Part shown: piece by piece, positions 52,233 to 64,000 of the stretch | Layout: each line of letters starts with the position of its first letter | Numbering within the stretch: position 1 is the stretch's first letter | Assembly: GCA_016630955.3 (NCBI GenBank) | Contig: CM049995.1 | Location: 868,001-932,000 of the forward strand | DNA length: 64,000 nucleotides | Direction: 5' to 3' | From: Didymella arachidicola | Lineage: Eukaryota > Ascomycota > Dothideomycetes > Pleosporales > Didymellaceae | Program-made: the position numbers and the translations under genes | The notes under the pieces: generated by a model | What the model was told of the DNA's origin: nothing | What the model saw: only the letters and a program-made list of their open reading frames with translations | Database searches by the model: none

Positions 52233-54614
52233 ATGCCGCCGCGAGCGAGGGGCACACAGCAGCGAGGTATGCAATTGAGCGTGTGAAGGGCGGTGCAGAA
52301 GCTGACGAGACCGATAGGTGCTGACACGATTCGCATACTCGTCGCTACAGACAGCCATGTAGGCTACAACGAGCGCGATGCCTACCGCCAGGACGACAGC
52401 TGGAAGACCTTCGACGAAGTAATGTGCCTGGCGAAGGAGCATGATGTCGATATGGTCTTGCATGCAGGAGACCTCTTCCATGAGAACAAGCCGTCACGGA
52501 AGTCGATGTATCATGTCATGCGCTCCATACGCCAGAACTGTCTGGGCGAGAAGCCTTGTGAGCTGGAGATGCTGAGCGACGCAAGCGAGAATTTCGGAGG
52601 CATCTTTGACCATGTCAACTACGAGGACGAGGATATCAACGTGGCTATACCCTTTTTCGCAATTCATGGCAACCACGATGACCCGTCTGGTGAAGGGTCA
52701 TTTTCGCCGCTGGACCTGCTGCAGGCCTCTGGTCTGGTCAACTACTTTGGACGAACTCCGGAAGTTGACAAGATCCAAGTCAAGCCAGTGCTCTTACAGA
52801 AGGGTTGCACAAAGCTAGCTCTGTATGGGCTCAGTAATGTCCGCGACGAGCGGTTGTTCCACACTTGGCGAGACGGCAACGTCAAGTTCTTTCAGCCCAG
52901 CACACAAAAGGACGAATGGTTCAACATCATGAGTGTCCACCAGAACCACCATGCGCACACGCCAACAAGCTATCTGCCAGAGAACTTCCTGCCTGATTTC
53001 ATGGACCTTGTCGTCTGGGGTCATGAACACGAGTGCCTGATCGATCCACGCTACAACCCCGAGATGGGCTTCCACGTTATACAGCCAGGATCAAGCGTTG
53101 CAACCTCTCTGATGCCTGGAGAGGCTGTGCCCAAGCATGTTTCCATCATCAGCGTGACAGGAAAAGAGTTTCAATCAGAGAGCATACGCTTGAAATCAGT
53201 AAGACCTTTCATCATGAAGGAGATTGTGCTGGCCGAAGAAAAGGAGATCAAGGAAAAAGAATTATGGCGATCATCAGACAATCGTGCGAAGATTACACAT
53301 CATCTAAACCAGATCGTGGAGGACCTCATAGAAGAGGCAAAGCGAGAGTGGCTTGAGCTACAGGATGACCGCGACGGGAACGAGGAGCTGGAGGTTCCAC
53401 GACCCCTGGTACGTTTGCGTGTAGAGTATACCGCTCCACAACCAGGCGAATTCAATGTCGAGAACCCACAACGCTTCTCTAACCGCTTCATGGACCGCGT
53501 TGCCAATGTCAATGATATCGTACAGTTCCATCGCAAGAAGAAAGCTGCGACACGTAAGTGCAATATCGCTTGAACGGAGATATTGACTGATGAACACAAA
53601 GGCATAACAAAGAGCATCGCCGAGATGCCAGACGAAAAGACTATGCAGGAGATCACCCTGAGTACAGTTGGTGTAGACAAACTCGTCAAGGAGTTCCTCA
53701 CAGCACAGTCCCTGACTATTTTACCGCAAAATTCTTTCGGAGATGCCGTATCACAATTCGTCAACAAGGATGACAAACATGCCATGGAGCAATTCGTCAA
53801 TGAGAGCTTGAAGAATCAGCTCAAGCACTTGATGGAGGCGAACGAGGTCGACGAGTCGGAAATTGCGGCGGAGATGGAGCAGTATAGATCTCAACTTGAG
53901 GACCTATTTGCCTCTGGGCAGCTTAAGAAGACTCGCAAGACCAAGATCAAGCCAAAGCCATTCGCATGGGACAGTGAAGAGGATGGACACTGGAACGATC
54001 AACCTGGTGCTCTCATACGCTCAGATAACGATGCCGAGAATGACAACGATCTGGGCTCCATACCTACACGGAAGCCCGCCCCGCGTGTCCGGGCTGCTCT
54101 GGAAGCTGTAGGGGCCACTCGCCAGAAAGCGACAACGAAGAACAAGGCCGCCCCTGCTGCCAAAGGTACGCGCGGTAAGAAGAAGGTTGTCGAGGAAGAA
54201 GAGGAAGAAGACGAGGATGGTGACGCAATCATGATCAGTGACGATGACGAGGAGAGTGCGGAAGACTTGTTTGTGAAGCCGACTAAGAAAGTACCTGCAA
54301 GGAAGGCTGCGCCAGCGAAGGCTCCGGCGAGGGCAAAATCACCTGCGAAAAAGACACCAGCTCCCACGAGGACAAGGGCGCCAGCTGCGATCAAGCAGAG
54401 CACCCTCAATTTCTCCCAACCCTCTACACAGCGCAGTCAGCCTACAAGAGGCACAGGACCACGGGGCAAGAAGGCTGCTGAACCTGTAAGTACCGTGTTT
54501 CCATCCACTCAGTGCACACTGAGACTGACACTACGCCAGAGCGATGATGAGATTTCTGATGATGACGATGCGTTCGAGCCGGCACCTACCACGAGGACCA
54601 CCCGCAGTAGATGA
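52233..54614 (+). CDS. MRE11: Double-strand-break repair nuclease Mre11 (742 aa)
   Basis: Mn-dependent nuclease of the Mre11-Rad50-Nbs1 complex, for end resection, meiotic recombination and checkpoint signalling. Exons 52233-52266, 52318-53553, 53602-54485 and 54540-54614 give 742 residues. Phosphoesterase motifs are intact: D23-S-H25, G-D63-L-F-H, G-N130-H131-D-D and the later GHEHEC. The DNA-binding and Rad50-binding parts follow (FMDRVANVNDIVQFHRKKK). The C-terminal 200 residues are acidic then Lys/Ala/Pro-rich (KKVPARKAAPAKAPARAKSP), ending TTRTTRSR, as in other filamentous fungi. The last intron is 54 nt, a multiple of three, and has no stop, so a retained form would add 18 residues. Confidence 0.96.
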
Positions 54615-55343
54615 GGCAAGGGCACACCGTGGTGTAGCTGTGCATCGATACTGCTGGCCCATCACAAACACATTGAGAAGAGTGCCTAGAAGCCATCTGC
54701 TCATCCTAAAAGGCTGCATAGCGAAGGCGTCAGGAGCGTAATCTGATACCCAGGACATTGCTCTGATATGTTTTCAAGTTTATCGTCAAAAAGGCTAGCG
54801 AAGTTTTTCCTTTAATATGACCTGCTGCATTTCGCATTCCGTTTAGCCCTCTGTGGGACGTCTTCCTGAGCGCTCGCCGCTTCTGATGGAGGTAGTCGCA
54901 CTCGCTCGTGGTCGGGCTTGCCCGCCTCCACACTTTCCCCTGCAGGATTGTCGCCACGTAACTATGGGGGGAGGTGCAACAGAACGCATGCTAACCTCTG
55001 GTCTCAGCCCGGCTTCTTCGTCCTCACAACACACTCATTCGTCTTCCATCTTCTTGTCCGTCTTCTTCCCCATTGCTGTGTCCGGCTTTTTGGATAGCTG
55101 CCACTCGTTCACTTTGCACCACCCCTTAGGCTCGCTTTGAGGTATGTCATTACCGCTGCACCGCGCGTTTCCTCAAGCACTTCGATCCTGGATGTTTGCT
55201 GACGAAATGTGCAGGTTATTCGCATCAAACCATTTCACAACCCGCTCGTCTGAACCGACACCAGCTGCTTCGCTGACCGTAGTCTGGTCACGATAGCTGC
55301 GTATCAGCTCATAACACGCCCACAGGGCGATAGCGCACCCATC
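54615..55343. other. Intergenic upstream of the eIF4E-binding-motif gene
   Basis: About 730 nt, first part MRE11 3' UTR, the rest pyrimidine-rich promoter/leader (TCTTCGTCCTCACAACACACTC near 55015). No supported gene. Confidence 0.55.
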
Positions 55344-58300
55344 ATGGCTCCAGCATACAAGGTAGAGGAGCTACTTGCCTTGCGCGATTCAGTATCCGAG
55401 TCAGCTGTGTCATTGGACAAATTCGCAGACGAAGATGTAATCAAAGGTTAGTGTTGACATTGCCTTCACTTTTCATCGTTCCCCTCACCACAGTCACTAC
55501 ATCCCGTGGATCGCTGGCATACTCTCCCTCACTTGCAAACTTGTCTTCTCTATTATTCAACCTCTCGTTCCCGCATTCTTGCGCTCTTCTACACGTCGTC
55601 ACTGACTCTTCTATCAGAACACGTACTGCGTCCTACTGCCTCTGCCCAATTGATCGGCCGCAGGTCCGATCGAAGCTTGCGAGCGTTCATATCCAGAGCG
55701 GCTGCATCTGAGGCACCTCGCGAGGTCACGCCAGAAGTAGTTTCATCGACAGTAATCCCGGCTGCAAACAAGCGGCCGTCGCCCTCACCATCTGTCAAGC
55801 GTGGCAAAGCGGAGAGGCTTCTCAAAGAACACGGTAGTCCGCCTGGTCTACGTGTGACTGCAGGAGGACGAATCGTTCCTGGAGAGCTGCCACCTCTGGG
55901 TGCTCGACCCAGTTTCAACATCTACAACCCCCAAGCTCTCCGCGCCGCGCCCGGTAACATTATGGCTGCGCAATCACAGCCCGCGTCCAACAGCACAGCT
56001 CGCATCGAAGTCATTGGTGGTCAGCCTGTTGTTGTCGTTGGCGATCGCTTGTTTGCGCTTCCCACTGTCAACAGCGGGTCTGCAGCGCCCGCTGCAGCGC
56101 CTGCAGGCGACGAGACACTTGCTAAGCACGTCAACGATGGCACTTCCTTCTCTGACCAGGGCGCTTTACCCGGACTGTCATTCGCTCCACCACGCACTAA
56201 CTCGCAGACGCCGTTTGCTGGACTTGACCTCTCTACACTCAAGGCTCAACAAGCGGTCAAGAAACAGGAGCTTCGAAATGTGGAACAGACAGAGGTCTTA
56301 CAATCTGGTCACCAGACTGAAGGCTGGCGGGCTTCCATGATCGAGAAGAAAAGGAACCTAATTGTCGAACTTGACGCGCTGCGCAAGCAGGTCTCGGCTC
56401 TGGAGTCGGATCCTGTGACTGCAAATCAAGATGCGCCTCACAACCCTCTCAGTGCTGTCGCGACACCAGCCCCCATGGCATCATTCGTGCCTCCTTATCA
56501 GCAATCACTTGCGCAGTCCATGTATGGGTACCCTCTGACGAACCCCTACGCGCCCATGGTCATGTATCCGCCAACTTTCGGTGCGTTCTCAAGCTTTCCT
56601 AGCGTGGAGCCTGCGCCCTTCGCACAGCCGGTCGTGAACCCTCCTCCACACTCGCCCGGATCAGGCAACCGTCGCTCGCGTGCTATTGAGATCAAGGCTC
56701 CCCAAGAGGATTCGAAGAAGCCAGCTCTTGACCCAAAGAGTCCAACGTACGAACCGAAAGGCAGTACGGTCATTGGGAGCGGTCTGACAGGCCCGCCGAC
56801 GCCTGCTCGGAACAAGCGTTCATCCTGGCGTCAACAGGAATCGTCCCAGTCGGACGCACAACCACAGTATGCTTTGTCTCACAAGCCCAGCTTGTCGAGC
56901 GTAGATACCACGGACTTCTTCCCCACGAACACTCACGAGCATTCCTCGACTCGAATTGCGCCAATGCCCAGTATGCAGCAGCCAGTTCGTAATGAGGTTA
57001 AAACCATACCAGCAACTCCTGAGAAGAGCTGGCCTGCGAGCCCTTGGAACGAGGGTAATACCAGCCGGGCTAGAAACGAGGAACCGGCACCGAAGGTAGG
57101 GTCATGGCCAGATGCGTTTGGAAAGCCACAATCGCTCTCACCGCTAAAGTATGAGCCGGATGCGTCATCGCTTACACAGAGCCATTGTCTACAGATGGCC
57201 AGCAGCCTGCCGTCTACTGCTAGTAATACCATGCCATCCCAGGGCCAGCATCGGCAGCGGACAGCAACCGAGGAAATGTGGCCATTCAACACGCCCAAGG
57301 CTGAGGCACACATGATTTCGACATACCAAGAAGGTTACCAAGCCGGCTACGATCACGTTGGTATGCCGGACGACCTTGATGTGCTGCAAGGCTACGTTCA
57401 AGGTCTTCTGACTTTCATAGCCGACACTTTGAACAACCGCCGTGGCAGCACATCGGCTGGTGGATCGCTCATACGGAGTGTGGACTCCCGTCCAGCATCT
57501 CTGCACGGCCTTGTTGCGACGTCCACGCCCCATGATTCTGCCGTCAGTATGACATTTAATCGGAGCGTACCACCGGTGGGTAGTCAAGAGAATGTACGCA
57601 CCAACCAAGGCAATGGAACCTTGAGCTCGCGCCGCGATTCAACGTACAGTCCACATGACACCATTCGCAATGCCCCGGCTCCTCTGGCTCCAGGCGTTGG
57701 ATTTACCCAAGAGCCGCGTCAGGCCCATGACTCGATTACTAAGTATCCCCATCCTGCTAGCCTGTTCCCCGAGAGGATGTCCAATGGCTTTCGAACCGTA
57801 TCCTATGCGAGTCCCGAGTCTGAGATGAGCAAGACTTTGGAGAAAGGTAGTGCACCCCGCTCCGCCCTGCAGGTAACAGACAGCGGGTTCGGTCGTCAAG
57901 TTTTGGGCACCCAGCTTACCGATCGTACCAACGCGAACCCTCAGACCATTCAACGCTTTTACTCAACTCACAAGGAGGTCGGCTTTAACGCATTTGGTGT
58001 AAATGACATACCAGCATCTCGGCCTTTCGCTAATAACCGCGTATCAGGGCTTGATGGAGCCATGGATGATCTGGCTGATATGGTCCTAGAAACAAGTATC
58101 GAAGATTGCGGGTCACCTGTCAGCCGTGCCGCCCAGTCTACGGCTGCATCCATATCTGTCGACGGTGAGGAACACGGTGCTTCTTGTTTTAAGCCTTCTG
58201 GCGGCAAGGGAAAGCAGAAGATGGCTGCTTCGCCAACTAAGCCCATTGCTTCTGCACCAGAGACGACGGTCTCTTTGCCCGCTAACGTACCGAGCTCGCC

Positions 58301-58523
58301 CAAGAAAGCTGGCGAAGTTTCGCCTGCCAAGGCCAAGCTTGAGCACGTCACCAACAAATTCAGGCGCGGAAAGAAAGAGGATCCGCGTGGCTTGTCTTCT
58401 GAGGAGAAGGTGAAGCGCTCGGAGAAGTGGAGGAAGCGCTTCCAGTACATCAAGGAAGTCGAGCAGAAGGAGATCGAACAGTACCGTGATGAGGAAAAGC
58501 GCAGGAGCAGCGGCCGACGGTAG
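55344..58523 (+). CDS. Putative eIF4E-binding protein (1002 aa), otherwise uncharacterised
   Basis: Exons 55344-55446 and 55618-58523 give 1002 residues; the 171-nt intron is long for this window. The N-terminus MAPAYKVEELLALRDSVSES holds Y5-K-V-E-E-L10-L11, a perfect canonical Y-x4-L-Phi eIF4E-binding motif followed by LR, as in 4E-T and other 4E-binding proteins. A conserved-looking stretch VSLDKFADEDVIKEHVLRPT follows. Then about 850 residues of Ser/Pro/Gln-rich disorder with one short coiled coil (RASMIEKKRNLIVELDALRK). A basic/acidic helix ends the protein (SSEEKVKRSEKWRKRFQYIK). It is probably a translational repressor or P-body factor in the 4E-T style; no function is proven. The ATG at 55344 is the only one that includes the motif and joins in frame. 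Confidence 0.82.
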
Positions 58524-59915
58524 ATGGATACCAGCGATCCACCTTCTCACACTCTGCAAGCTCCCAGTCCATGAATTTTACGATTCGATCATGTTTCCTG
58601 GAGCTCAGCAAGACGATGCGGATTGCGTACAAGGGTTATAGTGTTATTTCAAAGGCATTACGTTAGTTGGGTATTGATGTTGGCGGCTGGGAGCTGTTGG
58701 ACTCGGCTCAAGTCCTCTCAGACTTTGGCTTTGTCCTCTGCTTCAATGCCGTGCTGAGGTCTTTAGCGTTTGTATGACTCTAGTGTTGGCATACTTGGGC
58801 TCCATCATAGCATAATGAAAACATGTTGAAACGTTGTGGTGCCTCGGTGTGGTGAGAGGTGCCTGATGGGAAGTTGGGTGCACGTTCAGAGAGCGGCGGT
58901 TGGTGGAGCTCCCCGAGCAGCAAGGGTTCCAGAATATGTCTAGCGCAGTCGGCAGTGGCCGGGTGAATTGGCAGATGTCGATAGCACAGCTGAGCAAGAC
59001 GAGCAGATGTGATGCAGGCGAGCAGCGACGCGTTTGGAGGGTAAGGGGTACTCACAGCAGTGCAACGTGGGCAAGACAGAATACGACGCGGGTGTGCACA
59101 ATGACGTGGGCGTGTTGATGTTTGCTGATAAATCGAGGTTGGTGACATGGTGGGGGAGATGCCGGTGCGAGGCGCAGTGGGCGCGGATGGCGGATAAGTC
59201 GAGCGCAGAGACATGTGCTCGCCTGGGTGCACCAGCAGCGCGCAGTGTTTCCACAGAGTGCTTGGAAATCGGCTCAGGGGCGACAGCAGATTAATTTATC
59301 CATTGGCCGTCTCTCAGGGAACGCGGTTCAAGCGCATCCGCTCCCTTTGTCTGACTTGATCTCCGCTGTTGTTCGCCCGGGGGCAGCTTCACGCGCGGCT
59401 TCCTGGCTAGCCTCGTCCAGGGTTCTAGTGGGGCCTTCCCTATCCATCATTCGCCGCTGCTGCTCGGGCGCGGCCACGGCCACGGCTCTGGCTGCCTCTT
59501 GCCCAGCACCCAGCACCGACTAATCGACTACTTCACTTCCCCTGTGTCTGTGTCCTCTATAGAGTAGCCAGCACACGCTGCACCGCTGCACACACTGCAC
59601 CGCTGCACACACTGCACCGCTGCACCGCTGCACTGCATCTCCACCGGCGCTGCATTCCTCCCGCCTGCACGCTCGCCGTCCCGTGAGCGACATTCTTTCG
59701 CGCCGCCCGCAACAACGCTCTGCTGCGCTCCAGCCACAGACGCCTCGGCGAGCCCTGATATCGACTTCACCCAGGTCGGCCATGGCCCACTGACCCACTC
59801 ACGACACACATCACGACGCCGCCTCTCGTGCCTTTTGCCGATCCACGCTCTGTGACGCTGCTCTCCCCGCCTGCACCAGCACCAGCACCCGCACCGCGCT
59901 CTCCTCGCACCGGTT
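58524..59915. other. Intergenic upstream of the nrc-2-type kinase
   Basis: 1.4 kb with short overlapping frames on both strands, none convincing. The final 400 nt are C-rich and should be the promoter and leader of the kinase gene, including the repeat listed separately. Confidence 0.55.
59571..59635. repeat. CACCGCTG / CACACACTG tandem repeat in a probable 5' leader
   Basis: A 17-nt unit (CACCGCTGCACACACTG) repeats about 2.5 times and runs on into bare CACCGCTG copies. It lies roughly 280-345 nt before the kinase ATG. Confidence 0.8.
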
Positions 59916-62012
59916 ATGACGCAGCTCTTCAGCTCCTCGCACTCGTCGACCAACACCGCCATGACGGAGAAGCGCACCTTCTCCGGCACCCCGCTGTCCA
60001 CCAACAAGCCCGTCAACGCAAAGGACGGCCAGGTCTCGCAGCGCATCAAGAACTTCTTCCGCATCAACAGCAGCATCGACACGCGCAAACACTCGGACGA
60101 GGCCAATGGCACCCACACCCCTAAGAGCGAGAAGACGGGCTCGCGCCATTCCCGTTTCCTGCCGCACATCTCCCGCAACCGCTCCACTACCGTGACGAGC
60201 GAGGGCAACCCGCTAGACGACGCCGTGTCACCGACCGCACACGCCAACCCCTACTTCCAGCACCAGGGTCCCCCCGCCCTCCGCCATCATAATGAAGGTA
60301 GCGTACCTTCCACGCCGCCCGACACCCCAGGCGTACCAACCACCAAAGTAGACGCCGTCAGTGGAGCAAATGACCAGGCCACCGCCGCCGGAAAGGAGGA
60401 ATTGGCAAGGAAGCTGCGAAGGGTAGCGTCCGCACCCAATGCCCAAGGCCTCTTCTCCTCTGGCAAGTCCGCTGAAAGGCCGCAGACTGCAGAGCTTGCC
60501 AAGCAGCCCGTCCTGCTCCACCCCAATTCCTCCACGCTCAGCATGGTCGAGACTGTCCAGCAAGACGGCAACCACTTGGCACCATTGGACACCTCCAAGG
60601 GAATTCCCTCGCCAGGCCAGATCCGCCAGTCGGTAGCTTTCCGGAGAACTTACAGCTCGAACTCCATCAAGGTCCGTAACGTAGAAGTGGGACCTGGCAG
60701 CTTCGACAAGATCAAGTTAATCGGCAAGGGCGACGTTGGCAAGGTCTATCTGGTACGGGAGAAGAAGTCTAGCAGGTTATATGCTATGAAGGGTGAGTCC
60801 TGTTGACAATCGATGCATGGCATGCCTGACAGAGACCAGTGCTGAGCAAAAAGGAGATGATCAAACGCAACAAGATCAAGCGTGCTCTCGCCGAGCAGGA
60901 AATTCTGGCCACCAGCAACCACCCATTCATTGTTACTCTGTACCATTCGTTCCAGTCCGAAGATCACCTGTACCTCTGCATGGAATACTGCAGCGGTGGC
61001 GAGTTCTTCAGGGCACTCCAGACGCGACCAAACAAGTGTGTTGATGAGGATGCGGCGCGCTTCTATGCAGCCGAAGTCACGGCAGCATTGGAATATCTGC
61101 ACTTGATGGGTTTCATCTATCGCGACCTGAAGCCAGAGAGTATGTTTTCCAAACTTTTATAGAATTCCTACGCTAACCCTTGCAGACATTCTGCTGCATC
61201 AGTCCGGTCACATCATGTTGTCAGACTTCGATCTGTCGAAGCAGTCTGAACCTGGAGGTCGTCCCACTATGATTCTCAGCGGCCGTAATGGCACTTCGTC
61301 GACCAACCTGCCCACGATTGATACGAAGTCGTGTATCAACAACTTCCGTACAAATTCGTTCGTAGGGACGGAGGAGTACATTGCGCCTGAGGTTATCAAG
61401 GGCTGTGGGCACACTAGCGCTGTTGACTGGTGGACCCTCGGCATTCTGATTTACGAGATGCTGTACGGAACAACGCCTTTCAAGGGGAAGAATCGTAATG
61501 CGACTTTTGCCAACATCTTGAGAGACGAGGTGCCCTTCCCTGAAGGCTCTGGCGCCCCACAAGTCTCCAAGTACGCACCACGCTCTCACTCTCGCTACGG
61601 CTTACTAACAATACGTAGTCTTTGCAAATCGCTTGTGCGCAAGCTGCTGATCAAGGATGAGACTAAGCGACTGGGCTCTCGCGCTGGTGCTTCTGACATC
61701 AAGACTGCACCCTTCTTCCGAACCACACAATGGGCGCTGCTGCGCCACTCGAAACCCCCTATCGTTCCCCACCAGGGCCACGGTGTTGAAACGCCCAACT
61801 TCAGAAATGTCAAAGAGAGCCAAAGTGTCGACATTGGAGCCTCAAAGGTCAAAGGCGTGCCACTGGACTCTGGACTTGCGACGCCAATGGGCGAGATTGC
61901 AGATCCTTTTGAGGAGTTCAACAGTGTCACTCTTCACCACGAAGGTGACGACCACAGCCACGCGGCGACCGACCACGAACACTATGCGCAACAAAACTCG
62001 GGCTCGAGGTAG
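59916..62012 (+). CDS. nrc-2: AGC protein kinase, nrc-2 / flippase-kinase (Fpk1/Kin82) type (651 aa)
   Basis: Ser/Thr kinase; relatives phosphorylate P4-ATPase flippases and control polarity and conidiation in Neurospora. Exons 59916-60792, 60840-61139, 61186-61570 and 61619-62012 (introns 46-48 nt) give 651 residues. A basic, Ser-rich N-tail of about 260 precedes the kinase domain: Gly loop G270-K-G272-D-V-G275, ATP lysine K292 in LYAMK, catalytic loop YRD388LKPEN393, and DFD (406-408) instead of DFG. DFD plus the long insert before FRTNSFVGTEEYIAPE is typical of the nrc-2/Fpk/phototropin clade. The AGC C-tail includes ADPFEEFNSVTLHH. A second ATG at 59961 could also serve. Confidence 0.93.
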
Positions 62013-62689
62013 TACTAGCCACGGCTGTTATCCGCGCAGGAGCGAAAAACTTGCATTCTACTTCTACATATCGATATGGGAGGCGTTCTGATGCGTTATC
62101 TCAGGTCCACTCATTTAGTACAGCTGATAGACCTGGGGCTTCTTCTCTCGGCAACGGCGTTTGTTGGAGCATTTACGTCGGACTCTTGAGCAGACAGTCG
62201 TTGGGCGTACTGTAAAAACTTCCCGGCGTTTGGTATCATTCAGAGCGTTCAAGGTGGGTCGATTTCGTTATGAGCAAGCAGTGGATGCAGAGGGGGTGGG
62301 AAGAAAGTGTCGTGCATGCAATATAGCAATAGCAGAATTGTGAATAATTGCAATTGTTTCTTGAGACTTGTGATGGTCATGGTCGATGGTCGACGGTCGA
62401 CGGCTAAGAACCGAGCAATCAACAGTCGCGCTTCCCCGCGTGCCCGCGTTCGCCGCGACCGTGTGTACGACCGGTCTGAGTGACAACAGCAAAGCAACAA
62501 GACGAATTCACGACGCGATTCACTAGCTCTCGAGCGCACTCTAAAGTCATCGTTTTCACCAACCTTGGCGCCAGAATCCTCGCACCGAATACGTCGGTAC
62601 TGTACGAAACGACGCACCGTCTGGAACAACAAACGAGCCTAAGCAGCAAGAAGACGAGTGAGCAGCCAGAGACGAGGCAAGACCCAGCC
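62013..62689. other. Intergenic between the kinase and DAD3
   Basis: About 680 nt. The frame of DAD3 is open upstream to 62480, but the first ATG with conserved sequence is at 62690. A (GGTCGAC)-like doublet lies near 62384-62402. No other feature. Confidence 0.5.
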
Positions 62690-63111
62690 ATGGCAGAGCC
62701 ACAAGACTTGCAAGCATCAACAACATCGCAACCCTCCGGGTTCTCAGACGAAGAGAGCCTCACGCCGCTGGAGCAAGAAGTGCTTGACGAATACGCGCGG
62801 TTGCTGGGGAACCTGAACACTGTGCGTCTCCCCTCACACATGACTCTCTTCACTTCTTCCACAGAGGAGGAGGAGCCGTGTAAACTGCATGCCAATCTCA
62901 TATTGATGTGGAGCAGATGTCGACACTCCTCTCCGAACTCAGCGATGCGCCCAGCGCGGCGATTCTGGATGGGTTGAGGGGGCTGGAGAGGAAGACGAGT
63001 CTTGTTTTTACGCTGTTGAAGGCGAGTGTGTATAGTATTGTGCTGAATCAGCAGATTCAAGATGGGCCTGGGGAGCGGGGGGACGGAGGGGAGGAGGGGT
63101 GGGAGGAGTAG
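62690..63111 (+). CDS. DAD3: DASH/Dam1 complex subunit Dad3 (about 108 aa)
   Basis: Small subunit of the fungal DASH complex, which couples kinetochores to microtubule ends. Exon 1 (62690-62821, 44 codons) ends PLEQEVLDEYARLLGNLNT. Exon 2 (from 62917, after a 95-nt intron with GTGCGT donor and GAGCAG acceptor) continues MSTLLSELSDAPSAAILDGL, RGLERKTSLVFTLLKASVYS, IVLNQQI. Both halves match Dad3, including ERKTSLVFTLLKASVYSIV. An acceptor 3 nt earlier would add one Gln. The tail (GERGDGGEEGWEE) is Gly/Glu-rich and probably lineage-specific. Too short and split to stand out as one long frame. Confidence 0.88.
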
Positions 63112-63303
63112 GGAGGGGGTGGGGAGGAGGAGGATTGGTTGGAGATGATACCCCGTTCTGGTTTTCAGGTGGTTGCACGAGTCGATGGGATACAGAATTG
63201 TACAATGCTATGCGCTCCTCTATGCATGCCTGTTCCTATGATACAATGATACAATAGCCAACGTCCAAGCCCGAGTCCTGTTCTATTCGTACATGTGCTC
63301 CAC

Positions 63304-64000
63304 CTAGTGCACGCTGCCGCCGTAGTAGACCTTGCGCACGTCGACCAGCTTCTTCCCGCGGGCGCGCGCAATCTCGTCGGGGAGGCGCTGCTCGGTCAGG
63401 GCTTCCCATGTGGCCTTGATGACGTTCATCTTGTTGCGCGAGCGCGGGGTCCGGGCGGCGAGGTCCTGCAGGCCGGCGGCGCGGGCCATCTCGAAGATGA
63501 GGTGCTGGGTGCGGAGGCCGAAGCCTGTGTGGGTTAGCAGGGGCGTCGTGTAGTGGTGGGAGTGAAGGGAACATACCGGGCGGGCGGGCGAACAGCTGGA
63601 CCTTTGTGGCGCCGACCTTGTGCTCGAGATCGCCAAAGGTGGTGCGGTTCTCGTAGCGCGGGACGGGCTTCATGTTGCGGATGGCCGACATGATGCTCTG
63701 CTTGCGGCCCTCCTCGGGCTCGACGCTCTTGCCCTCGCCGACGCCCAGCAGGCCGTCGCAGTTGCCGGCAATGGTCAGGTAGTACATGCTGCGGATCTTG
63801 CCCATGCGCGTCTGGTTGACGACGCCGTGAGCGACGAGCGTCTTGGTGCGGAGCCTCTTGAGCTGCCCCTTGTCCCAGCCCATGTGCTGCAGCAGCTGCT
63901 TCTCGCGCGGGTCCTGCTCCTCGTCGGTGCGGCGGCGGCGCGTCTGGCGGGCCATGCGGTTGTCGAGCCGCGGCAGGTCCTGCGCGAGGATGCTGTGGCG
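63304..64000 (-). CDS. Mitochondrial small-subunit ribosomal protein uS5, 3' part (5' end outside window)
   Basis: Exons 63577-64000 (continuing beyond the edge) and 63304-63524, with a 52-nt intron. Joined, the protein reads RMGKIRSMYYLTIAGNCDGL then LGVGEGKSVEPEEGRKQSIM (the S5 RNA-binding-like fold), then KVQLFARPPGFGLRTQHLIF and EMARAAGLQDLAARTPRSRN for the S5 C-terminal fold, ending TEQRLPDEIARARGKKLVDV and YYGGSVH. The charged linker before it (RRRRTDEEQDPREKQLLQHM) is typical of fungal Mrps5. The visible frame is open to the last base, so the N-terminus is missing. Confidence 0.93.

Noticed and set aside
1..64000. CRISPR array or prokaryotic defence system
   Set aside because: Intron-rich eukaryotic DNA; the tandem repeats seen have no spacers.

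Overview
This is nuclear DNA of a filamentous ascomycete (Pezizomycotina), most probably a plant-associated Dothideomycete. The evidence is the intron style (about 45-60 nt, GT..AG), starts in a CACAATG-type context, and the gene set: fungal Cch1, nrc-2 kinase, DASH subunit Dad3, SAGA/TFIID Taf10, PL9 pectate lyase and CBM18 proteins. The genus is inference; no rRNA or other marker is present.

Layout. 1-3840: 3' part of the CCH1 calcium channel (+). 5855-6250: small Ser-rich protein (+). 6566-8914: splicing factor CEF1/CDC5 (-), divergent from a small mitochondrial-type protein (9253-9661, +). Convergent with that is a secreted, degenerate Hsp70/actin-fold protein (9916-11031, -), with an AAGAGCTT satellite between the 3' ends. 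11.0-15.3 kb is poor: a possible membrane-protein relic and an F-box-like gene with an uncertain model. 15334-17076: threonine synthase. 17361-17963: VPS25. 18265-20914: Brc1/Rtt107-type BRCT protein.

21.7-30.6 kb looks like an accessory, host-interaction block: secreted PL9 pectate lyase, PTS1-tagged alpha/beta hydrolase, a small secreted Cys protein, a three-module CBM18 protein and a tannase/feruloyl-esterase relic, separated by long empty spacers. Conserved genes flank it.

31.0-47 kb is almost all minus strand: a 2425-residue coiled-coil protein, an MCT-type MFS transporter, a mitochondrial-type protein of unknown role, and a LARP1/Sro9-type La-motif protein. About 3.6 kb with few signals follows. 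50573-51285: TAF10. 51532-51975: mitochondrial uS19 (four exons, one of 16 nt), divergent from MRE11 (52233-54614). 55344-58523: a protein whose N-terminus carries a canonical eIF4E-binding motif. 59916-62012: nrc-2/Fpk-type AGC kinase. 62690-63111: DAD3. 63304-64000: mitochondrial uS5, cut by the window edge.

Most genes are unrelated housekeeping functions (DNA repair, translation and its control, transcription, trafficking). No operon logic applies. I saw no convincing tRNA, rRNA, CRISPR or intact transposon. Exon boundaries were set by hand from splice consensus and reading frame.
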